Shown: positions 57,563 through 64,000 of the stretch, one piece after another
Layout of the letters: each line of letters starts with the position of its first letter
Numbering within the stretch: position 1 is the stretch's first letter
Assembly (NCBI GenBank): GCA_031844405.1
Contig: JAUZVC010000003.1
Span: forward strand, 682,001 to 746,000
Length of the DNA stretch: 64,000 nucleotides
Direction of reading: 5' to 3'
DNA from: Knoellia sp031844405
GTDB taxonomy: Bacteria; Actinomycetota; Actinomycetes; Actinomycetales; Dermatophilaceae
Notes under the pieces: generated by a model
What the model saw: the letters and a program-made list of their open reading frames with translations, nothing else
What the model was told of the DNA's origin: nothing
Database searches by the model: none
Translations under genes and position numbers: made by a program

Positions 57563-58359
57563 GCGCGGCCGGTCGCGGCGTCGAGCCGCTCCAGTCCCGG
57601 GACGAGCTCGTCGCCGCGGCCGCCGACCACCCCTTCGCCCGGTTCGACCTCTCCCCGACCGTCGTCGACCCCGGACTGCGCGTCACCGGCACGACCACCG
57701 TGGCGTGGGCCCAGCACTGGACCGACGGTCGGCTCGGGATCATCGTCCTCGGTGACCCCGACGACGTGGCCGTCCTCGCGGCCGCCGACGCCACCCGCGA
57801 CTGGGTCGAGCGGCTGGCCCCCGACCACGTCACCACTCCTGCCGACGCCTACGAGCCGCTGCGCCAGGCGCTCGGCCTGCGTGGCGGCAACGCGTGGGAC
57901 CGCATGTGGACGGCGACTCCCCCGCCGGCGATCCCGGCCGAGCGTGACGTCGTCGCCCAGGACTGCGGCGACGACGAGCTCACCGACTTCGTGCGGACGC
58001 ACAACCCGCACCCCCACGCCCTCCCCGGGCAGAACGCCGGCCAGCGCTGGGTCGTCCTGCGCGAGGCCGGCCGTCTCGTCGCCTGTGGCTGCACCGAACC
58101 GGGCAACGCCGGGGTGCCGCTCATCGGCGGCATCGTCGTCGACGCGACGCAGAGGGGGCGCGGGCTGGGAGCCGCCGTGACGGCATACCTCACGAGGGAC
58201 GGCCTCGAGCGGACTGGCGCGTGCACGCTCGGGGTCTTCGCCGACAACGACCACGCGCGCGGTCTCTACGAGCGGCTCGGCTACGCCGTCGGGCTGCGGG
58301 CGCGAACCGGCTTCCCCGTCAGGACTGGGAGCCGCGGACCTTCTCGAGGCGGGCGGTGA
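57559..58359 (+). CDS. GNAT family N-acetyltransferase with N-terminal extension
   Basis: 266 residues. The C-terminal GNAT domain (about 165-250) has VVDATQRGRGLGAAVTAYL (acetyl-CoA motif QRGRGLG) and ARGLYERLGY. The N-terminal 150 residues form a second degenerate GNAT-like domain with no obvious motif. Start GTG 57559. Its end overlaps the convergent synthetase gene by 41 bp. Confidence 0.82.
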   Translation: MSAAGRGVEPLQSRDELVAAAADHPFARFDLSPTVVDPGLRVTGTTTVAWAQHWTDGRLGIIVLGDPDDVAVLAAADATRDWVERLAPDHVTTPADAYEPLRQALGLRGGNAWDRMWTATPPPAIPAERDVVAQDCGDDELTDFVRTHNPHPHALPGQNAGQRWVVLREAGRLVACGCTEPGNAGVPLIGGIVVDATQRGRGLGAAVTAYLTRDGLERTGACTLGVFADNDHARGLYERLGYAVGLRARTGFPVRTGSRGPSRGGR

Positions 58360-59320
58360 GGGACTCGACGCGGTGCGCGTTGCCGTGGAGGTTGATGTAG
58401 CGCGGCCCGAAGACGGCGAGCAGCACGTCGTCGAGACGACGCACGGCACCGGCCGGGTAGCGGTAGTCCATCCGCTCGTTGATGCCCTGCGCGTCGACCG
58501 TGCTCAGCAGCCCCCCGAGCTCGTCGAGGGAGGTGATGCCGAGCTCGAGCAGCAGCCCGGAGATCCACGAGTAGTGGTCGGTGCGCGACCACCCTGCGTC
58601 GCTGAACTGCGCGGTGAGGAACGCGGCGAGGTCGGTCCCACCGATCCGCGGGTCGTCGTCGAGGCTGCCTGTCTCGAGCAGGCTGCCCGCCTGGAGCCGG
58701 TCGCTGATCGCGGTGAACTCGCGGTCGGCGAGCTCGAGGAGGCCTGCGGCGAGGGTGAACCGGCGGTCGAGGTCGCTCACGTCGGCGGCCGGGACCGACC
58801 CCTTGTAGCGGACGTCGTGCTCGAACTCGGCCCACGCGTGCTGGAGGATCGTGCGCACCTGCACCGACGCGGAGCGTCCCTTGAGATGTGCGTATGCCGG
58901 GTCGCTCGCCTCGTCGTCGAGCGTCACGAGGAGGTGCCGGCTCGCGTAGCCGAAGCGGCCCTGCTGCGCGGTCTCGCGACCGAGGTCCCGGTCGTCGAGG
59001 ACGCTGAACTCGCCGGCGAGGAGGTCGGCCACGGCGGCGACGTCGCGCTGTAGGTAGGTGACGACCCGGACGCCGACCTGGTCGGTGATCTCGGTGAGCG
59101 GGTCGGCGTAGGCCGGGCGGTCCTCGATCATCCGCGACGCCTTGCCGGCGAAGGAGGCGACGCTCTTGGCGCGCCCGGTGACGCTGACGTAGTTGATGCC
59201 GGCGTCGTCGAGGAGCGCGGTGACCATCGTGACGAACTGGTCGGCCACCTGGCGCAGCTCGGGCTGGAGCTGCGCGTAGCGCTGGACCGCGTCGTGCACC
59301 GACGCCGGCTGCTCGGTCAC
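58319..59320 (-). CDS. RelA/SpoT-domain small alarmone-synthetase-like protein
   Basis: 333 residues, synthetase domain only, no HD hydrolase or C-terminal ACT region. Visible: nucleotide-binding SVTGRAKSVASF (Arg50, Lys52), metal Asp80 in EITDQVGVRVV, G-loop RFGYASRHLLVT (124-129), and VQVRTILQHAWAEFEHD. In active enzymes the last motif reads ExQxRT; here the Glu position is Ser152 (ASVQVRT), so activity is doubtful or altered. GTG 59320 overlaps the HAD gene stop. Confidence 0.85.
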   Translation of the reverse strand: MTEQPASVHDAVQRYAQLQPELRQVADQFVTMVTALLDDAGINYVSVTGRAKSVASFAGKASRMIEDRPAYADPLTEITDQVGVRVVTYLQRDVAAVADLLAGEFSVLDDRDLGRETAQQGRFGYASRHLLVTLDDEASDPAYAHLKGRSASVQVRTILQHAWAEFEHDVRYKGSVPAADVSDLDRRFTLAAGLLELADREFTAISDRLQAGSLLETGSLDDDPRIGGTDLAAFLTAQFSDAGWSRTDHYSWISGLLLELGITSLDELGGLLSTVDAQGINERMDYRYPAGAVRRLDDVLLAVFGPRYINLHGNAHRVESLTARLEKVRGSQS

Positions 59321-59967
59321 GAGCCCCACCCAAGAGCGACCCGCAGACCCGCGACGCCCGACGCGGGGTCGTGGTGCACCGCGCGGATGCCGAGGCCGCG
59401 CGCGGTCTCGACGTTGGCGAGGCTGTCGTCGACGAATCCGACGGTGCCCGCGTCGGCGAGGGCGATGCCGAGGCCGTCGAGCACCCGCTCGAAGTAGGCC
59501 GGCTCGGGCTTCATCGCACCGAGGTCGCACGAGTAGAACGAGCGCGAGAAGACGTCGTCGTAGCCGAAGGTGCGGCGCAGGAAGGCCTTGCGGTGGTCCT
59601 GCTGGTTCGACGCGAGGACGCACGTCACGCCCGATGCGGCGACCTCGCGCACGAGGTCGACCGCGGCCGGGTCGCCGTCGACCTGCTCCCACAGGCCGAG
59701 GAGGTCGTCGAGCGTCGCGGTGACCTCGGGCCGCTCGTCGAGCAACCGGGCCAGCGACTTCCGGAACGGCTCCTCACCGCGCAGGGCGGGGATCTCGGCG
59801 GCGAAGAGCGCCTCGGCGAAGCCGGGGCCGCCCCACTCCTCCAGCCGCGGCCGCCACTCGTGGCGGGGGTGCTGGAGCACGCCGTCGGCGTCCCAGAGCA
59901 GGACGCCGACGGGGCGCGCGGAGTCCAGCGGCCGCGCCTGCACGGAGAGGTCGGCCGCCGACGCCAT
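59317..59967 (-). CDS. HAD-superfamily hydrolase
   Basis: 216 residues of HAD subfamily IA. Motif I LLWDADGVL (Asp26, Asp28), motif II LASNQQ, motif III Lys in AMKPEPAYF, motif IV GFVDDSLANV. Probably a small-phosphate phosphatase. ATG 59967 overlaps the aspS stop as ATGA. Substrate unknown. Confidence 0.87.
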   Translation of the reverse strand: MASAADLSVQARPLDSARPVGVLLWDADGVLQHPRHEWRPRLEEWGGPGFAEALFAAEIPALRGEEPFRKSLARLLDERPEVTATLDDLLGLWEQVDGDPAAVDLVREVAASGVTCVLASNQQDHRKAFLRRTFGYDDVFSRSFYSCDLGAMKPEPAYFERVLDGLGIALADAGTVGFVDDSLANVETARGLGIRAVHHDPASGVAGLRVALGWGS

Positions 59968-61760
59968 CAGGCCTTCTCGCCGGGCGCTTCGGGCTTGGCG
60001 TCGACCCCGGCCTCCTTGCGCTGCTCCGGCGTGATGGGCGCCGGGGCCGCGGTGAGGGGGTCGTAGCCGCCACCGGACTTGGGGAAGGCGATGACGTCAC
60101 GGATCGACTCGGTGCCGGCGAGGAGCGAGACGATGCGGTCCCAGCCGAAGGCGATGCCGCCGTGCGGGGGCGCACCGAAGGCGAAGGCGTCGAGGAGGAA
60201 GCCGAACTTCTCCTGCGCCTCCTCGTCGGACAGGCCCATGACCTTGAAGACCCGCTCCTGCACGTCGCGGCGGTGGATACGGATCGAGCCACCGCCGATC
60301 TCGTTGCCGTTGCAGACCATGTCGTAGGCGTAGGCGAGCGCCGGGCCCGGGTCGGTGTCGAAGGTGTCGAGGAACTCGGCCTTGGGCGAGGTGAAGGCGT
60401 GGTGGACGGCCGTCCACGCACCCCCACCGACGGCGACGTCACCGGCGGCCACGGCCTCGGAGGCCGGCTCGAAGAGGGGCGCGTCGAGCACCCAGAGGAA
60501 GCTCCACGCGTCCTCGTCGATGAGCTCGCAGCGACGACCGATCTCGAGGCGCGCGGCGCCGAGGAGGGCGCGGGAGGACTTGGTCGGACCGGCGGCGAAG
60601 AAGACGCAGTCGCCGGGCTTCGCGCCGACGTGGGCGGCGAGGCCCGCCTTCTCCTCGTCGGAGAGGTTCTTGGCGACCGGCCCGCCGAGCTCGCCGTCCT
60701 CCTGGACGAGGACGTAGGCGAGGCCCTTGGCGCCGCGGCTCTTGGCCCAGTCCTGCCACGCGTCGAGCTGCTTGCGCGGCTGGCTCGCACCGCCGGGCAT
60801 GACGACGGCGCCGACGTACTCCGCCTGGAAGACCCGGAACGGGGTGTCCTTGAAGTAGTCGGTGCACTCGACGAGCTCGTTGCCGAAGCGGAGGTCGGGC
60901 TTGTCCGAGCCGAACCGCTTCATGGCGTCGGCGTAGGTCATCTGCTCGAACGGGGTCGGCAGGTCGACGCCGATGAGCTTCCACACCTCCTTGACGATCG
61001 CCTCGCCGAGCTCGAGGACGTCCTCCTGCTCGACGAAGCTCATCTCGATGTCGAGCTGGGTGAACTCGGGCTGGCGGTCGGCGCGGAAGTCCTCGTCGCG
61101 GTAGCAGCGCGCGATCTGGTAGTAGCGCTCCATGCCGGCGACCATGAGCAGCTGCTTGAAGAGCTGCGGGCTCTGCGGCAGGGCGTACCACGAACCGGGG
61201 GCGAGACGCGCGGGCACGAGGAAGTCGCGGGCACCCTCGGGCGTGGACCGCGTGAGGGTCGGGGTCTCGATCTCGACGAAGTCGCGCTCGCCCAGCACCT
61301 GCCGGGCGGCGGCGTTGACGCGCGAGCGCAGCCGGATCGCGGCGCCGGCCGACGACGCGCCGGGGCGGCGCAGGTCGAGGTAGCGGTGCTTGAGGCGCGC
61401 CTCCTCGCCGACGGTGACGCGCTCGTCGATCTGGAACGGCAGCGGCGCGCTCGGTGCGAGCACCTCGATGGCGGAGGCGACAACCTCGACCTCACCCGTG
61501 GGGAGCTCGGCGTTGACGTTGGCCTCGCTGCGCGCGACCACCTCACCCGTGACCTTGATGCAGAACTCGGCGCGCAGGTCGTGGGCGGCGCCGGTGAGGA
61601 CCTCGTCGCGCGCGACGACCTGGACGACGCCGCTCGCGTCCCGCAGGTCGATGAACGCCACCCCGCCGTGATCCCGACGCTTGGCCACCCAACCGGTGAG
61701 CGTGACGGTCGAGCTGGTGTGGTCGGCGCGCAGGGTGCCGGCCTCATGGGTGCGGAGCAC
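59967..61760 (-). CDS. aspS: Aspartyl-tRNA synthetase, probably non-discriminating
   Basis: 597 residues: OB anticodon domain, class II core with YLDLRRPGAS, motif 2 around FRADRQPEFTQLDIEMSF, a GAD insertion, and motif 3 AFGWDRIVSLLAG. In the anticodon loop region the sequence is AKRRDHGGVAFIDLRD, with His at the position that distinguishes non-discriminating enzymes (Leu in strict ones), so it probably also charges tRNA-Asn for GatCAB. ATG 61760. Confidence 0.96.
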   Translation of the reverse strand: MLRTHEAGTLRADHTSSTVTLTGWVAKRRDHGGVAFIDLRDASGVVQVVARDEVLTGAAHDLRAEFCIKVTGEVVARSEANVNAELPTGEVEVVASAIEVLAPSAPLPFQIDERVTVGEEARLKHRYLDLRRPGASSAGAAIRLRSRVNAAARQVLGERDFVEIETPTLTRSTPEGARDFLVPARLAPGSWYALPQSPQLFKQLLMVAGMERYYQIARCYRDEDFRADRQPEFTQLDIEMSFVEQEDVLELGEAIVKEVWKLIGVDLPTPFEQMTYADAMKRFGSDKPDLRFGNELVECTDYFKDTPFRVFQAEYVGAVVMPGGASQPRKQLDAWQDWAKSRGAKGLAYVLVQEDGELGGPVAKNLSDEEKAGLAAHVGAKPGDCVFFAAGPTKSSRALLGAARLEIGRRCELIDEDAWSFLWVLDAPLFEPASEAVAAGDVAVGGGAWTAVHHAFTSPKAEFLDTFDTDPGPALAYAYDMVCNGNEIGGGSIRIHRRDVQERVFKVMGLSDEEAQEKFGFLLDAFAFGAPPHGGIAFGWDRIVSLLAGTESIRDVIAFPKSGGGYDPLTAAPAPITPEQRKEAGVDAKPEAPGEKA

Positions 61761-61886
61761 GGGGGGTCCTTCGGGACGGGGGTGGATGAACGCCCGTCAT
61801 CCTACGGAGTCGCGCACCACGGGCACGAACCGGATTCGCGCTCCAGCGGCCGAGCACGGGGCTGCGCGCCGGGCCGTGGGAGGCAC

Positions 61887-62297
61887 TCAGCCCGTGGGCG
61901 CCACGCCGTCGCGGTAGAACCACCGGCCGGCCCGACGGGTGAACGTGCTGAGCTCTCGCACGGCCCCGCGCTGCCGCACGGCACCCTCCCCCGACGTCCA
62001 GTGCGCGGCGAACTCCACCGTCCCCTCGTCCTCGCCCTCGATCGCCGACAGCACGTCGAGACCGGTCCATGTGAGGCTCGCGTCGGCCTCGACGCGCTCG
62101 GGCCGGGTCGCGGGGTGCCACGTGCGAAAGAGGTGGTCCTCGTCACGGACGACGTATGCCGTGTAGCGGGACCGCATGACGGCCTCGGGCGTGGGTGGCC
62201 AGGACTCCCCCGCGAGGTAGGGGCCGCAGCACGCCGACAGCGGCGCGCCCTCGGGGACCCCGCCGCAGGGACACGGACCGCTGCCGCCGGGGATCAC
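61887..62297 (-). CDS. YchJ/UPF0225 family protein
   Basis: 136 residues with paired cysteines of the SEC-C type at the start (GPCPCGGVPEG, LSACCGPYLAGE) and MRSRYTAYVVRDEDHLFRTWHP, characteristic of YchJ-like proteins. NTF2-like fold; function unknown, zinc binding is expected. GTG 62297 overlaps the Nudix stop as GTGA; longer frames upstream are shadows. Confidence 0.88.
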   Translation of the reverse strand: MIPGGSGPCPCGGVPEGAPLSACCGPYLAGESWPPTPEAVMRSRYTAYVVRDEDHLFRTWHPATRPERVEADASLTWTGLDVLSAIEGEDEGTVEFAAHWTSGEGAVRQRGAVRELSTFTRRAGRWFYRDGVAPTG

Positions 62298-62983
62298 GCG
62301 TCGTCCGGGCTGCCGGAACCCTGCCGTTTGGAACCCTGCGCGTGGGAGCCCTGTGCGTCGGGGCGCTGCGGCCACGGTGCGTCGTGCGGACGCAGGTCCC
62401 GCCAGCCTCGCTCCTTCGCGACGTGCGCGGCGAGGAGGCTGCCGACGAGGATGCCGTTCTGGAGGCGGCCGGCGAGCACCGCGGTGACGACGTCGTCGAG
62501 CGCGACCCAGGCGACCGGCATACCGTGCTCCTCGGCCTCGCGGACGTGGCGGTCGTCGTCGGCGACCGGCTGCACGTCACGCGCGAGAAAGACCCGGATC
62601 GCCTCGTCGAGGCCACCGGGTGAGGGGTGCAGGTCGACGAGCAGGTCCCACCGGCCCGCGGTGAGGTCGGCCTCCTCGTGGAGCTCACGGGCGGCCGCCT
62701 CCCACGCCGGCTCCCCCGCGACGTCGAGGAGCCCCGCAGGGATCTCCCAGTCGCGGGTGCGGATCGGGTGGCGGTACTGCTGGACGAGGCACACCCGGTC
62801 CTCGTCGTCGAGCGCGACGACGGCGACGGCGCCGGGGTGGCGGACGTAGTCGCGCACGTGCGTCCCCGCGTCGCCGAGGTCCACCTCGTCACGGACGACG
62901 TCCCAGACCCGGCCCTCCATGACGACCTCGGTGTGCCGGACAGGTCGCGGGTCGAGCTCGTCGTGGAGCGTCTCCGAGGTCAC
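62294..62983 (-). CDS. Nudix hydrolase, ADP-ribose pyrophosphatase type
   Basis: 229 residues. Nudix box about 85-107 (GLLDVAGEPAWEAAARELHEEADL, with REL-EE). The N-terminal RDYVRHPGAVAVVALDDEDRV resembles ADP-ribose pyrophosphatases. The C-terminus is hydrophilic with near-repeats DAQGSHAQGSKRQGSG. GTG 62983 overlaps pyrG as GTGA, so it is coupled to CTP synthase. Confidence 0.9.
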   Translation of the reverse strand: MTSETLHDELDPRPVRHTEVVMEGRVWDVVRDEVDLGDAGTHVRDYVRHPGAVAVVALDDEDRVCLVQQYRHPIRTRDWEIPAGLLDVAGEPAWEAAARELHEEADLTAGRWDLLVDLHPSPGGLDEAIRVFLARDVQPVADDDRHVREAEEHGMPVAWVALDDVVTAVLAGRLQNGILVGSLLAAHVAKERGWRDLRPHDAPWPQRPDAQGSHAQGSKRQGSGSPDDA

Positions 62984-64000
62984 AGCGCGTCGGCCTCCAC
63001 CGGCACCTTCGGACGCTCGACCTCGACGAGGCGCGCGGCCCGCTGCTCCTCGATCGCGGCGCCGATGAGCCCGGCGAAGAGCGGGTGGGCGCGCGTCGGG
63101 CGCGACTTGAACTCGGGGTGCGCCTGGGTCGCGACGTAGTAGGGGTGGTCCTCACGCGCCAGCTCGACGAACTCGACGAGGCCGAGGTCGGGGTGCGTGC
63201 CGGAGATGACGAGGCCGGCACCCTCGAGCTGCTCGCGATAGGACTCGTTGACCTCGTAGCGGTGGCGGTGGCGCTCGTCGGCGCTCGTTGCGCCGTAGAC
63301 CTCGGCGACGACGGAGCCCTCGCGCAGGTCGGCGCGCTGCGAACCGAGGCGCATCGTGCCACCGAGGTCGCCGGCGCCCTCGACGAAGGCCTTCTGCTCC
63401 TCCATCGTCGCGACGACGGGGGCCGGGGTCTCGGGGTCGAACTCGGTCGAGCTCGCGCCCTCGATGCCGGCGACGTTGCGCGCGAACTCGATGACCATGC
63501 ACTGCAGGCCGAGGCAGATGCCGAGCGTGGGGACGCGGTGCTCGCGCGCCCAGGTGAGGGCGCCGAGCTTGCCCTCGATGCCGCGGACGCCGAAGCCACC
63601 GGGCACGAGGACGGCGTCGACGCCGCCGAGCGACTTCTGCGCGCCCGAGGGCGTCTGGCACTCGTCGCTGGCGACCCAGCGGATGCGCACCTTGGCGTCG
63701 TGGTGGAAGCCGCCCGCGCGCAGCGCCTCGGTGACCGAGAGGTAGGCGTCGGGCAGGTCGATGTACTTGCCGACGAGGGCGACCTCGACCTCGTGCTCGG
63801 GGCTGTGCACCCGGCCGAGGAGGCGGTCCCAGTCGGTCCAGTCGACGTCGCGGAAGATGAGCGACAGCCGGCGGATGACGTAGGCGTCGAGGCCCTCGCG
63901 GTGCAGGACCTTGGGGATGTCGTAGATGCTCGGCGCGTCGACGGCGGCCGCGACACCCTCGGTGTCGACGTCGCACATGAGGGAGATCTTGCGCTTGATC
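62980..64000 (-). CDS. pyrG: CTP synthase (5' part beyond window)
   Basis: C-terminal 340 residues of the enzyme that aminates UTP to CTP. The glutaminase domain contains the nucleophile LGICLGLQCM and the closing His/Glu in THPDLGLVEF and AHPEFKSRPTRAHP; part of the synthetase domain (APSIYDIPKVLHREGLDAYV) is also visible. The gene continues past 64000. It completes pyrimidine nucleotide synthesis together with the pyr operon. Confidence 0.96.
   Translation of the reverse strand, partial: IKRKISLMCDVDTEGVAAAVDAPSIYDIPKVLHREGLDAYVIRRLSLIFRDVDWTDWDRLLGRVHSPEHEVEVALVGKYIDLPDAYLSVTEALRAGGFHHDAKVRIRWVASDECQTPSGAQKSLGGVDAVLVPGGFGVRGIEGKLGALTWAREHRVPTLGICLGLQCMVIEFARNVAGIEGASSTEFDPETPAPVVATMEEQKAFVEGAGDLGGTMRLGSQRADLREGSVVAEVYGATSADERHRHRYEVNESYREQLEGAGLVISGTHPDLGLVEFVELAREDHPYYVATQAHPEFKSRPTRAHPLFAGLIGAAIEEQRAARLVEVERPKVPVEADAL

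Overview
This is a 64-kb stretch of a high-GC Gram-positive chromosome. Base composition, frequent GTG starts, 4-nt ATGA/GTGA gene overlaps, an actinobacterial-type integration host factor (mihF), DivIVA-family coiled-coil genes and a PriA without helicase motifs all point to Actinomycetota. An Intrasporangiaceae-like Micrococcales member is my best guess (inference from gene order and protein style). Most genes lie on the minus strand. No rRNA, tRNA, CRISPR array or intact insertion sequence was seen.

Reading 64000 down to 1 follows the transcription of most genes. The pyrG end, a Nudix hydrolase and a YchJ-like gene are followed by aspS, a HAD hydrolase and a RelA/SpoT-domain synthetase. 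Then come rarA, alaS, ruvX, mltG, aroE and a prepilin peptidase. After a short plus-strand insert (ArsR-SRPBCC fusion, DUF1905 protein, membrane protein) come aroC-aroK-aroB. The conserved backbone resumes at efp-nusB (28.7 kb), then the complete pyrimidine operon pyrR-pyrB-pyrC-carA-carB-pyrK-pyrD-pyrF, then mihF-gmk-rpoZ-coaBC, metK, priA, fmt, rsmB, rpe, and ribD with an FMN riboswitch at the left edge.

Two blocks interrupt this backbone. At 10.4-13.1 kb a plus-strand pair of long coiled-coil proteins (the second with a DivIVA-like N-terminus) sits between metK and coaBC. At 28.8-44.6 kb, between aroB and efp, is a mosaic accessory segment of about 16 kb. It holds an NYN-domain protein, an FMN-dependent glutamate synthase-like protein, small membrane proteins, a threonine aldolase, a ferredoxin reductase, a folE-patatin-DoxX set divergent from a sigma factor/anti-sigma module, an EamA transporter with a LysR regulator, and an alpha/beta hydrolase. 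It also contains a SprT-like gene remnant, long gene-free stretches and a short dispersed repeat seen only there.

Functionally the backbone supplies de novo UMP synthesis (one operon, probably controlled by PyrR at an RNA hairpin beside the pyrR ribosome binding site), shikimate/chorismate synthesis, riboflavin, CoA and SAM synthesis, and translation and cell-wall factors. The most interesting signals are the octamer GTATGCCG/CGGCATAC (about 40 copies, roughly 20-fold more than composition predicts), a 23-bp perfect inverted repeat at 1.2 kb, an operator palindrome filling the whole promoter spacer of a probably leaderless ArsR-SRPBCC gene, a small alarmone-synthetase-like protein with its expected catalytic Glu replaced by Ser, and the folE/patatin/DoxX versus sigma/anti-sigma divergent module.
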